Below, in pieces: positions 54,769-64,000 of a DNA stretch of 64,000 nt. Under the pieces are notes generated by a model. The model saw nothing but the letters and a program-made list of their open reading frames with translations, did no database searches and was not told the DNA's origin. Within the stretch, counting starts at the first letter, position 1. Each line of letters begins with the position of its first letter. The stretch spans positions 444,001 through 508,000 of the forward strand of contig OX621241.1 in NCBI GenBank assembly GCA_951640165.1. Direction: 5' to 3'. Source of the stretch: Pseudoips prasinana. Lineage: Eukaryota > Arthropoda > Insecta > Lepidoptera > Nolidae. A program made the translations under genes and the position numbers.

Positions 54769-55205
54769 TACCTACGGCACCGTGTCAACATAACGGCCTG
54801 TGTCAGACTCCAACATTTAATTAGCCCTTACCCTTATGATAACAAAGGAACACAGATTGGGATGATCTAATTAGGAGTAATGTGCACTTTTTGCTGAAAA
54901 ATAAATCGTTAAAATTTGGTCTTACGAGATAAAACTGGAAGGTTTAATAATAGTACACCAGGTCCACGTGCAACCTAGCCATTTAGTCTGGCTTATTAAG
55001 AACTGTCGTTTAAGGTGCACACCTTAATTACTCATCATCCCTATGGCTAGAGGAAATAACAAAAAGAATTATGATAACCTTATATAACGATTAATGCGAG
55101 CGAACCCGCGATAAAAGTTAGTAATACTTAATATAAGTGGCGTCGTAACCTAGGTTGGTAGACAAGAAGTGTACTTACCAGCAAAGTTTGATACTTTTAT
55201 TGAAA

Positions 55206-55305
55206 TACATACATACATATACTCACGCCTGTTTCCCAGAGGGGTAGGCAGAGACAACGGACTTCCATTTGTCACGATCCTCTTTCGCCTCGTTTACTGA
55301 CATTA
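55206..55305 (-). mobile_element. Older RTE copy, 3' half
   Basis: The minus strand encodes DRDKWKSVVSAYPSGKQA-like codons (GATCGTGACAAATGGAAGTC) and ends with a (TATG)n tail at 55206-55219. It continues on the other side of the younger insertion at 56706-56953. Confidence 0.85.
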
Positions 55306-56671
55306 AAAAGGGAAAGGCTCACGGCAAGACTGTAAAAACTATAGGGGCATTAGTCTACTCAGCGTCGTTGGTAAGTTGTATGCAAAAGTATTGGTTGAAA
55401 GAGTTGTGAAAGAAACCGATGCGAAAATATGGGATGCACAGGCAGGTTTTCGGAAAGGAATGGGATGCACGGATCAGGTCTTTTCTCTGCGAAGCATAGT
55501 AGAGAAGTTTTTGGGCAAAAACCAAAAGGTTTACTGTGCCTTCGTAGACTTGGAAAAGGCCTACGATAGAGTGTTGAGGAGTGAACTATGGTCGGTACTG
55601 TCCATGTATGGGTTGAACGACAACCTTGTTCAAGCACTAAAATCTCTTTATAGGGATTCCAGAGCTTGCGTGAGGATTAACGGGTCATACACCGAGTGGT
55701 TTAGCATCCAAAAGGGTGTTAGACAGGGATGTGTAGCGTCACCGTGGTTGTTTAACCTATTCATGGATAGCTGTTTAAAAGATTTGAAAGAAAGTGAATG
55801 CGGTGTAAGGATGAATGAGTTACTGATCAAATGTCTGCTTTACGCTGATGATCAAGTTTTACTTGCATCATCGGCGGACGAGTTGCAGGTGATGGTAACA
55901 AGTATGCATGAATCTTTTGAAAGGAAAGGGATGAAAATGAATGTAGGTAAGACGAAAGTAATGGTATTTGAGAGGGATGAATACACGACAACGTGTGATA
56001 TTGTGATTGGAGGAGAGAAAGTCGAACAGGTGAATGAGTTTGTATATTTGGGAACTTTGTTTACGAGAGATGGGAAATATGAAAAAGATATTGTTAGAAG
56101 AGTAAATGCGGGGAACAGAGTGAATGGGGCACTACACGCCTTTATGAGTAGCCAGCAAGTATCAAAGAAGGCTCGACTAGCCGTGCACGATGGAGTGTTA
56201 GTGCCAACTTTAATGTATGGAAGTGAAAGTTGGGTATGGCAGAAAAAGAATGAAAGTAAAATAAATGCAGTGGAAATGAGAGCTCTGAGAAGTATGTGTG
56301 GTGTGACTTTGAGAGACAGAATTCGAAATACTGATGTAAGAGAGCGTTGTGGTGTGAAAGAGGATGTAGTCACAAAGATTGAAAAAGGCATGCTGAGATG
56401 GTTTGGCCATTTAGAAAGGATGAATGAAAGAAGATTGACAAAAGAAGTATACCTGGCCTGTGTGAATGGGACAACCGGAAGGGGAAGACCACGTCGAACA
56501 TTCTCTGACCAAATTGGAGATGTTCTCAAGAAACGGCAGGTCAGAAGTACCCTAAACCGGCGAGCATGTATGAAGAATATAATGACAGTAATCGAGGCAA
56601 AAGAAGTATGCAAAGATCGTGACAAATGGAAATCCGTTGTCTCTGCCTACCCCTCTGGGAAACAGGCGTGA
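55306..56671 (+). CDS. RTE-clade reverse transcriptase, partial, uninterrupted
   Basis: Open from the truncated 5' end (KGKGSRQDCKNYRGISLLS) to the TGA at 56669-56671, about 455 codons without a stop. No native start. The first ATG-type codon, at about 55379, is internal. RT motifs: KNYRGISLLSVVGKLYAKVL, DAQAGFRKGMGCTDQVFSL, CAFVDLEKAYDRVLRSEL, GVRQGCVASPWLFNLFMD and CLLYADDQVLLAS (YADD at 55841-55852). Then come EFVYLGTLFTRDGKYEKDI and the RTE-type C-terminus RWFGHLERMNERRLTKEVY, TTGRGRPRRTFSDQIGDVL and KWKSVVSAYPSGKQA. The endonuclease domain is missing. This family differs from the GRPPTRW family. A recent insertion by its intact frame and clean target duplication. Confidence 0.9.
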
Positions 56672-56694
56672 GTCTATGTATGTATGTATGTATG
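55306..56694 (+). mobile_element. Younger RTE-type LINE, 5'-truncated
   Basis: 1389 bp flanked by TACTGACATTA at 55295-55305 and 56695-56705. It begins inside the RT domain and ends with a stop at 56671 and a (TATG)n tail. It sits in the opposite direction inside an older copy of its own family. Confidence 0.9.
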
Positions 56695-56705
56695 TACTGA
56701 CATTA

Positions 56706-56953
56706 TATTCTTCATATGTATGGTTTAAGGTCGCCGGTTTAGGGTACTTCTGACCTGACCTTTCTTGTGAACGTCTCCGATTTGATCAGAGAATGTTCTA
56801 CAAGATCTTCCCCTTCCCGTTGTATTATTCACACAGGCCAGGTATGCTTCTTTTGTCAATCTTCTTTCATTCATCCTTTCTAAATAGGCAACCCATCTCA
56901 GCATATTATACCTTTTTCAATCACAAAGATTAATAGATACCACAACGCTCTCT
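56706..56953 (-). mobile_element. Older RTE copy, 5' half
   Basis: The minus strand matches the younger RTE from about 56340 to 56590: RERCG-like start, GGTATAATATGCTGAGATGG, TTAGAAAGGATGAATGAAAG and AACATTCTCTGATCAAATC. Frameshifts are present. Together with 55206-55305 it forms one 5'-truncated copy of about 350 bp. Confidence 0.85.
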
Positions 56954-57735
56954 TAAAAGTATCGAACTTTGCTGGTCCTATTCTAGATAAGTACACTTCT
57001 TGTCAACCTAAGTTTCAAATAATAACATAATTCATCAGCAGTAAATAGGCGCAATGGACAAGTTTACATTGGTTCATAAATAACAAGTCTCGAACTCCTA
57101 TTTATTTATTCGTGTTCCTACCAAAGTTATTGTTTCCGAAATTTTGGTTACAACTTAAAATACAGGGGACCAAACTTGTCGTGTAAATTATCCTAGGTGT
57201 ACTGGAACACTCGTCACAGTTCGCCACGGATTAGAGCATCAGGGATTTCAAGGGGAGATTTTCCAATCATAACACTGATTAATTATACTTTGATCAAAAT
57301 ATGTTCTTCATTAGATTGGATTGGAACAGGTTTTTAAGAAATACACCACGATTTTCCTTTTACTCTAAAGCTAACACATTAGTAAATGTCTGTATGAATT
57401 CGTAGTTGGTTTGCGATATCCCACAGTAGGTAGGTACGACACATTTCTTTGAGAATCATATCTCAGTAACGGAAGAAATCGTAGAATGTGTTATTAGTTA
57501 CCAATCATTGCTCATATTATTATCTCGTAAGATCAAACTTTCACAATGTATTGTTTCAGCTAACAGTGCATATTGCCCCTAATTAGATCAACCCAATCTG
57601 TGTTCTTTTGTTATCATAAGGGTAAGGGCTTATCACAGATATCTAAAAAAGTATTTAATGCTCTGAGGGGCTATTTAAATGTTGGTGTCTGACAGAGGCC
57701 GCTATGTTGACACTGTGCCGTAGGTAAACTTGTCA

Positions 57736-57944
57736 TAACAATGTCACGCATGTTCCGGCCATTGGCTGTCAGTACTTCAGTTGTAAAGCTTTCATATTAT
57801 TATGTATTTCTTATTTTATTACCTATAAGATTCACCAAACTATTGATAGAAACGAAAAAGAACAGTTCTAGTAATAGTAGTAGCTCAAAAAATATCATAA
57901 TTGCCAGCGTTTCATTGCATGCATAGTTGCAATTAAACTTTACA
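57736..57944. other. No gene seen
   Basis: AT-rich. A 61-codon frame has no motif. Confidence 0.35.
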
Positions 57945-58330
57945 AACATACATGTATTTTAAAAACAGTGCCACCTACTCGGTCCCATTTTTAAACAAAA
58001 CCGCCTATACTTATGCCACCTATTAGATCCAATTAAGTATACAAAAATTATCCAGACTTTCACTCCAACACATACACACCCAAAGTTTCCTTACAATCTG
58101 CGCAGCAGTTACCTACAAAAATACATGTATTTTAACAAACGTGCCACCTACTGGGTCCATTTTTTAATCAAAACCGTCCACACTCAAACACACACGTAAA
58201 GTTTTATTACAATTGACTAGCCGTTAACAAAAAGGTACTTATTTCGACGGCAGCGTCACCTACTGGGACCATTTATACATTAAATCCATCAAGACTTACA
58301 CTCCAACACACATACAACTTTTTCTATCTT
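57945..58330. repeat. Degenerate tandem repeat, GCCACCTACTGGGTCC units
   Basis: Related words GTGCCACCTACTCGGTCC (57969), GCCACCTATTAGATCC (58013), GTGCCACCTACTGGGTCC (58142) and GTCACCTACTGGGACC (58254) recur with irregular spacing. Each is followed by AT-rich DNA and ACTCCAACACA or a variant. Looks like old tandem units or decayed transposon ends. Confidence 0.6.
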
Positions 58331-58497
58331 TTCAATTAGTTAGCTTAGGAGAATCCTGAATCTACTTTTCCAACACTGAACAAGACATTCGAACAACGAA
58401 GTTCCTTATCGCGCGTAGTGAAGGGGGCTAGATGGAAAAAATTCTTACGAAAAGTTGTCACGACACTTTTTGCAAATGTGCGGCGTGCGCATGTTTA

Positions 58498-58498
<1 letters not shown>
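58331..58498. other. No gene seen
   Basis: Short unassigned stretch before a microsatellite. Confidence 0.3.

Positions 58499-58552
<54 letters not shown>
58499..58552. repeat. CT microsatellite
   Basis: (CT)n of about 22 units after two or three GTCT units. Confidence 0.95.
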
Positions 58553-58555
<3 letters not shown>

Positions 58556-59667
58556 AGAAAGCAAGCCAGATATTTTCGTTTCTATTTCGCATTGAACAGT
58601 GTGGTGTCGCGACGATTATTTTTGTTGAGTGTATACAGGTTTTTTGTACATAATAAATAATAATAAATAACTTCGTTCCATCCGGGTGTCCCTTGACACC
58701 TCTTAAGTTTTGATAAAATGTGTTCGTAGCTTTTTGAATATGTGCTTTTAGTGGAAATTGTTATTTCTGTGGAAATATATGATTAATGTGTAAAAATTAG
58801 TTCGTCAAAGTGCCAAAAAGTGAACTGGTTGCTAATAACTCGTATATTTATCATTTTTGGGTAAAAAGATAGGCTAAGTTATTATTTTAGTTCACAGGTA
58901 ATTAAATTAGGATTATTTTTATGTACACCGAGGCATGTTAATACTATATGAAAGCGACACTAAACTATTTTTCAAAAGGTGTCGGGGAGGATTTCAAAAA
59001 AGTCAGTTGCGTGATTGTTTTTACGGTTTTATTTAAGTGTACACAACGAATTGTGTACTTAAACTTTTTTTAATATAATAATATAAAACGGCAGACTAAG
59101 TTATTACTATTATTTAATAGGTCATCTAAGTAGCTCAATAATCATTAATAGCTATAAAATAATATAATAGTTATTATAATTATGATAAACCACCAACAAT
59201 AGCACGTCTTGTCAACCAACTCGACGATAATACAACGATCGACAATATTAAATTCGTAAAACAACCAAACGCTCAACGCGCGTAGGTTATTTGAAGTTTT
59301 AAGCGGGAACTGTGGGAAACGCGGCACGATAATGTTTTTAATCGAATAATTTGGAATCGTTTTGATAGAGAACGATTTACTGTATTTACGCCTACGCTAC
59401 GCTTACTAGGGGAATTAGCGTTCTCCAATAAAATTTGGTATTGTGAGCCACTTAACGCAAACTTGTCAACTTCCCTTTTGTATATGTAGGTATTACAATA
59501 CATGAAATACTTGTAGATGTACCTACCTATATATGTATTTCTAGTATTCCGTTACAGTACCTACACACTTAAACGAACATACTATCTTTTTGTATCAACT
59601 AATGTGGTAATGGTAAGTAATCGTGCATCATTATGTTTTGAGGCCCTCACAGCCTATTGCTCTCCCC
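58553..59667. other. No gene seen
   Basis: AT-rich. An imperfect inverted repeat around 59034-59062 (GTGTACACAACG and TTGTGTAC). Confidence 0.4.
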
Positions 59668-59832
59668 TTATCTATAGATGGGTGACCGCCAAAATGGCTT
59701 AATTTCTGAGTGCCTCCGTGCTTGGGAGGGCACGTTAAGCTGTTGATCCCGGTTGTACTCGTTAGACAATAGTCGGTACGGCATCGCAGAGGCCTACTGG
59801 GTGGCTTGAATACCTTTGCCTCCAGGGTATAT
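59668..59832 (+). mobile_element. 5S-SINE, head partly lost
   Basis: ATAGATGGGTGACCGCC begins the surviving 5S-like part. The body GCCTCCGTGCTTGGGAGG, TTAAGCTGTTGATCCCGG and GCAGAGGCCTACTGGG follows 22745-22988. Confidence 0.7.
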
Positions 59833-60715
59833 AGGATAAAGTACCGTTTATACATTACATTGATTGCACTCCACAATTACTTCTTTTCATTTCATCTACG
59901 CGTATGAGATACTTGTATCTCGCCGTATGACAAAAGCATTTAATCTGAAGTATCATCTGTCCGACATGGCACAAGGAAGCGCAGCGGAGAGCACCTACAA
60001 ACCTACAATATGTCAGAGGTTCTGCGCTTGCGCTCATGAGTCGTGACAAGATAGCCACACATCGTTATTGGTGAATGGCAATTCAGATAAATTGATATAT
60101 TGATTTGAGCTTTTACGGAGATAGCCCATATATTATTGATAGAATGTTATAGCGAGTGATTCCCGCATGTTGTGGATTCAAATTCTTTTCTTGATAACTA
60201 CTCATTTGCTCCATAGATTAGACCTTCACAGAAAAAGGAGAACTAAAATATAATTAACTAATTCAAATAGATTAAAGAAAAGACTAGGTACGTTACTATT
60301 TAAATATTCATCTTAAGTAAACAATTTTTTATAATGTAGTCTAATAGGTATCTATAATTGAGGTATACCGAATATGGAACACAAAGATGATTGTAATATT
60401 CACCATAATCGAATACAAGGTAGAGTAAAGTCATATTGTGATTGTTAGGTTTATATAAAGATGTCAAATTTATAAATTTAAGTCAGACAAATGAGATACG
60501 CGGCTTACACCAGAGCAACACTAAAATAATTAGTTGGAAACAAGTCAAATGACTATCTCCTAAGTAGTACACACACACGTATAATAATAATACCTTAATA
60601 TAAACAGAACCATTGACAATATGTAGTAAAAATATTAGACTTAAATTAGATAATTAAACTTAAACATAATCTCTTCACAATAACTTGATACGGGCTAGCT
60701 AAATATCATTGCTGT
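59833..60715. other. No gene seen
   Basis: AT-rich. GTTGTGGATTCAAATTC near 60171 could be a lone B-box-like SINE remnant. Confidence 0.35.
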
Positions 60716-60885
60716 TAAAAAATAAATTTTATAAATGTTTTCATACTATCAATACAATGTGTACCTAAATATCTATGTTATTAGAAATAATAATGTATAT
60801 AACTATATTAATACAAACATGTTCTGACTATTTACAAGAGCTTTTTTAAAGTCTACGTGAATAAAAACCTTTTTAATTTTATTAT
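60716..60885 (+). mobile_element. Retroelement 3' end, GCGCTTTTTTAAAGTCTACG family
   Basis: Plus-strand copy: AAATGTTTTCATACTATC to AGTCTACGTGAATAAAAACC and a T-rich tail. It shows the sense orientation of the five other copies. Confidence 0.75.
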
Positions 60886-60909
60886 TTATCATTTGTGCTC
60901 GTTGTACAA

Positions 60910-61015
60910 TAATGAAATAATGAAATTTATTCAGCACTTGGGTATTTACATACACTTGTACTTGTCAAGCCCACAATGTATTACATAAACACAGTTTAAA
61001 AACAGTATAATATTT
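60910..61015 (-). mobile_element. LINE 3' end, GAATAAATTT tail family
   Basis: AATGAAATTTATTCAGCACT, TACACTTGTACTTGTCAAG and the inner part to AACAGTATAA match 42263-42400. Short 3' stub. Confidence 0.7.
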
Positions 61016-61097
61016 TGAATTGTCGCTCCAAACACAAAGCAAAAACATTGACGTAGAGATTGGGCCTTATCTTCAAATTGGACTAATTTCTACTTCA
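61016..61097. other. No gene seen
   Basis: Short spacer between two retroelement fragments. Confidence 0.3.
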
Positions 61098-61194
61098 ATG
61101 TTTGGCGGGCCGTTTGGCGTGGATGGTAGTTACTTGCCTTTCACGCGGCAGGTCGTAGGTTGGTTGATTACTCACCCAGGACAGATATTTGTGT

Positions 61195-61262
61195 AAAAAT
61201 AAAAAAGGTTTTTATTCACGTCGACTTTAAAAAAGCGCTTGTAAATAGTTAGAAAACTCAAC
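61195..61262 (-). mobile_element. Short GCGCTTTTTTAAAGTCTACG-family insertion
   Basis: Plus strand AAAAAAGGTTTTTATTCACG, then GCGCTTGTAAATAGTTAG, truncated early. The bases to 61311 are not clearly from either element, though CAATATTTTGAATTGTC also occurs just upstream at 61009. Confidence 0.7.
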
Positions 61263-61376
61263 TACAAACTTAGTAGTAGTATTTTGTAGTACAATATTTT
61301 GAATTGTCAATTCAGTGTGAATGAACATAACTGTTTGTCCTGGGCCTGTGTATAATTATCGATATTAATATAATAA

Positions 61377-61611
61377 GGGACAACGTCACACAGATCATCC
61401 TAGCCCCAAACTAAGCAAAGCTTGTACTATGGGTACCAGGCGACGATATACATACTTATATGGATAGATATATACTTATATACATAGAAAACATCCATCA
61501 CTCAGAAACAAACATTCGTGCTCATCACACAAATATTTGCACTTACCGGGATTCGAACCCAGGACCACCAGCTTCGTAGGCAGGAGCACTACCAACTAGG
61601 CTATGGTGACC
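61377..61611 (-). mobile_element. tRNA-derived SINE, GGTCACCGTAGCC type
   Basis: Full-length copy on the minus strand with B box GGGTTCGAATCCCGG, nested in another SINE. Confidence 0.85.
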
Positions 61612-61640
61612 TATATACACAAGAAGTGTAGTATATATAT

Positions 61641-61684
61641 GTAGTATATCAGTTATCTGTTTTCCAAAATACAGTTATCTGTTT
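61641..61684. repeat. 22-bp direct duplication
   Basis: AGTTATCTGTTTTCCAAAAT is repeated back to back at the broken 3' end of the host SINE. Confidence 0.8.
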
Positions 61685-61690
61685 TCCAAA

Positions 61691-62456
61691 ATACAACGGT
61701 TAATTTGACACATTATGATGATACTACGTCCACGTGATTTTCGACCTTGAAAATGCTACCTGACTATACGGATAAAAACACTTCGTATTAATGATTTACA
61801 TGTCCTAACCTAAAAGAAAAAATGTGCTATAAAGCTTAAAGTACATAGAACGTACTTATCTACCTCATTGTGAATCTATTTTCATTTAAAATTATGAAAT
61901 TGTGGGTTAAACATGCGACATGTAATATTTTTCCGAGTTGAACAAACTCTTACAAATGAACATGGACTTTACATAAAAATAGTTCTAATTGAAACATATT
62001 AACGTACAAAACAAAAAACTAGATTAAATACCCTTTTAAATGATATATTAATATCTATAAATCCCATACATAATTACAAAGAAACATTCAAAAGAAATCT
62101 ACAACTCTTGGCGCGAAATATGTCCATTTCAAAGAGCTGTCACTGGTAGGCGCCACTTTACGAATGTTTTTGTTCTATGACATTCCATTATGGCGGCCGC
62201 ACTTATTTTTTTTAAATTCTATACTCTATCCACTTGACCATGGCTCTTCGATTCATACCAAGTAGTGCCGCATTTTGCCACAGGATGGCATTGATTTCAA
62301 CTTAGTGAATGCGCGGGCCGCGCGGGGACTTTAGTACCCGGGACGTAGTACGGTCTACCTGCCGCGGGGACAAATGTACCCGCGGACGTTGGATCAGTCG
62401 CAGAATGTTATAATTATTATTAATGCTCTCAAGTATCAATCAATCAATTTCTTTTA
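61691..62456. other. No gene seen
   Basis: AT-rich to 62100, then GC-rich patches at 62300-62395 with GTACCCGGG and CCGCGGGGACAAATG-type symmetric words. No frame. Confidence 0.4.
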
Positions 62457-62605
62457 ACTTTGGATGTCCAGTTCTCATTGGCAATACGGGTGTTGAGGGT
62501 TACAGGAATAGCCGAACGAATAGAGCCACAAAGACAGGGAGCTCTCATTACTCCACCTAACTATAGAAGCGAGAGGAGGCCCAACCTGTCTAGCAAATTC
62601 ATTTT
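62457..62605 (+). mobile_element. Repeat encoding a VTGIAE peptide
   Basis: MDVQFSLAIRVLRVTGIAER and a CTAGCAAATTCATTT end match 53100-53230 in the opposite orientation. The intervening peptide has diverged (QRQGALITPPNYR). Confidence 0.55.
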
Positions 62606-62959
62606 CAAATATATTTTTCCATCAATATCGTGTAATTCATGTAACATGGATATATGCAGTCTTATGCACTTACATTGATCTCCTTATTTTGTCTCAGGTA
62701 GACAAGAGAAATAGTGTAAAAATCACCTCAATTAAATCCCTTGGCTATAATAATTATACATTATTACTATTGAATATTTCAAGGACCGTCGAATATTTAC
62801 ATAAAAATAATATTTATAATATAATATATAAGTTATCCACCTCAGAGCACCTGGCACCACCAGGGGTTCAAATTCCGGCTCAGAGCGGTAACTAACGAGA
62901 AAATACAGAAAGAGTTGGTTTTAAGGGACGATTTGATCAACTGTCGCTGTAGGTTAGTA
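62606..62959. other. No gene seen
   Basis: CACCAGGGGTTCAAATTCCG near 62859 resembles a B box, but no A box or body follows. Confidence 0.35.
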
Positions 62960-63072
62960 CACATGGCTACATATCAAGCTATAAATTTCCAGTATAAGCT
63001 GATCTCGGTTTGTGTAGGATTTCCATACAATGACAGGTCAGCTTATATATGCTTGGTATAGGTAGCCGTGTG
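62960..63072. mobile_element. MITE, second copy of the CACACGGCTAC family
   Basis: Termini CACATGGCTACATATCAAGC and (complement) CACACGGCTACC. The interior CCAGTATAAGCTGATCTCGG matches 51273-51393. TA precedes it (62958-62959) but is lost on the right. Confidence 0.75.
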
Positions 63073-63362
63073 CCGCTTGGAGGATCGGTGAGCGCATTTG
63101 ATCAATATGAATTATCAACTAAGGGTCACGAGAAATTTCACTTTACATCTGTATGTACGGAACATACACCATTTATGGATATTGTGGTGCGGTCGACGTC
63201 CTTAAAAATAAGGGCCAATCACATTAGAGTGCAAACGTCGCTGTCACTAAGAAGGGACCAAGTGGCTCGACGTGCATTTCGTAACCATTCTCCGTGCCCC
63301 GGAAACCCACATTTTATTTTACACATAACCACTTTAGCTATGCCTTCGTAGCTGGTCGTTCG
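63073..63362. other. No gene seen
   Basis: A 100-codon frame spans the MITE boundary and has no motif, so it is treated as chance. Confidence 0.35.
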
Positions 63363-63364
63363 TA

Positions 63365-64000
63365 GGTTGGGGAAAAGGTCTTTTCGCATTATAGTATGAA
63401 TGAACTTGTCATAAATTCTCTTTGGCTATACTAATTGTAACTGGCTGGTTTTGGTATTATTGAAAGTTTAAATTTTAAAGAACATAAGTCCGGATTCAAA
63501 TTAGCAAAATGTGTGATTTTCATTTGTTTTTTGTACTGTCAAGATGAGTGATTCTAATGAAGATATTGGATACATTTTAAAATTTGACTACAAATAAGGT
63601 AAAAATGCAACGCAAGTCGCGAAAAAAATTCGCGATGTTTTGTGAAAATTTGGTTGAAGCGTATTCAGTGCGGAATTTTGATGTCAAAGATGCACGTCAC
63701 TCCGGGCGCTCTATTACGGATAAAATGGATGCCATTTTTGAAAAAGTGGAGCAAGATCGGCATATCAGTAGTTACGACGTAGCTGAAGAACTGGGAATTG
63801 ACCACATAACAGTTTTGGCACATTTGACAAAAACTTTGTACATAAAAAAAGCTCAATATTTGGGTACCTCACGGGCTCACTGAAAGAAAGCTAATGAACC
63901 GTGTACTCATTTTTGATTCTTTATTACTACGTAATGAAATCGAACCATTTTTGAAGAAGCTGATAACTGATGATGAAAAGTGGATCATGACAAGAACGTG
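63365..64000 (+). mobile_element. Mariner transposon, runs off the window
   Basis: TA at 63363-63364 is followed by GGTTGGGGAAAAGGTCTTTT, resembling a mariner terminal inverted repeat. A broken transposase starts at 63544. The right end lies outside the window. Confidence 0.75.
63544..64000 (+). pseudogene. Mariner transposase, frameshifted and partial
   Basis: DDD-type cut-and-paste transposase, N-terminal part only. The first frame from the ATG at 63544 (MSDSNEDIGY) carries KNATQVAKKIRDV with stops. A second frame gives NFDVKDARHSGRSITD, then the helix-turn-helix QDRHISSYDVAEELGIDHIT. A third, from about 63861, gives WVPHGLTERKLMNRVLIFD and TDDEKWIM, where the Asp-Glu-Lys-Trp box holds the first catalytic Asp. 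At least two frame changes and internal stops make it inactive. The linker between the helix-turn-helix halves is shortened. Confidence 0.85.

Larger units (their letters stand above)
54769..57735. repeat. Large inverted repeat enclosing RTE elements
   Basis: The outer arms 54769-54940 and 57520-57735 pair, for example GACAAGTTTACCTACGGCAC and TTACCCTTATGATAACAAA; the right arm carries about 40 extra bases. The inner arms 55149-55199 and 56956-57010 pair, for example GACAAGAAGTGTACTTA and AGTATCGAACTTTGCTGG with small differences. The sequence between outer and inner arms has diverged or been lost. The two RTE pieces occupy the centre. Confidence 0.75.
61098..61690 (+). mobile_element. tRNA-SINE split by two later insertions
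   Basis: Head GTTTGGCGTGGATGGTAGTT and TCACCCAGGACAGATATTTG run to about 61194. The body resumes at about 61312 (GTGTGAATGAACATAACTGT, then TCCTGGGCCTGTGTATAATT). The 3' part resumes at 61612 (GTAGTATATCAGTTATCTG). Insertions are at 61195-61311 and 61377-61611. Confidence 0.75.

Noticed and set aside
55852..56625. 257-codon minus-strand frame opposite the RTE polymerase
   Set aside because: Antisense shadow of the RT gene, rich in Ser/Thr/Phe and without motifs of its own.
58418..58660. 80-codon frame with Leu-Ser repeats
   Set aside because: The Leu-Ser run is the translated CT microsatellite.

Overview
This is AT-rich eukaryotic DNA. The repeat content points to a moth or butterfly (Lepidoptera): tRNA-headed SINEs, a 5S-rRNA-headed SINE, RTE, Jockey, R1-like and CR1-like LINE pieces, and the dispersed repeat with GTGCGAGTCGG near one end and TACGGAACCCTAAAA at the other. 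I know these families from memory and searched no database. There are no operons, CRISPR arrays, rRNA genes or free-standing tRNA genes. Nearly every coding signal belongs to a transposable element, usually 5'-truncated or frameshifted. The one convincing non-transposon reading frame is a small signal-peptide plus immunoglobulin-domain protein at 31552-31963, broken by one frame change.

Layout. 1-9800: mostly unique AT-rich DNA with LINE 3' ends, SINEs, a 53-bp tandem array and a foldback element with a 10-bp direct repeat at its ends. 9800-13750: two local tandem duplications with LINE 3' ends and a SINE inserted in single copies. 13750-23760: SINEs, a MITE, hairpins and one SINE split by an RTE tail. 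23760-27961: a nearly full-length minus-strand LINE. Its ORF1 is intact (PHD-like finger, coiled coil, FP-like C-terminal domain) and its ORF2 is in three frames. 29167-31420: a second LINE, plus strand, with an uninterrupted 5'-truncated RT frame. 31552-31963: the Ig gene. 32500-42900: SINEs, MITEs, two inverted copies of one LINE 3' end, and an 81-bp perfect hairpin. 44900-46000: a cluster of hairpins, two of them inside a SINE. 46922-48865: a Jockey-type LINE inserted in a MITE, with a 16-bp target duplication. 54769-57735: a large inverted repeat whose centre holds an old RTE copy split by a younger RTE in the opposite direction. 57900-64000: simple repeats, nested SINEs and the start of a broken mariner transposon that runs off the end.

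These elements do not form a pathway. The LINEs encode the endonuclease and reverse transcriptase for their own copying, and the SINEs presumably borrow such machinery. The most unusual pattern is the number of perfect or near-perfect inverted duplications with very short loops, 14 to 81 bp per arm, scattered through both unique DNA and SINE copies. I see no clearly new gene system. The palindromes and the stratified nested insertions are the items most worth checking.
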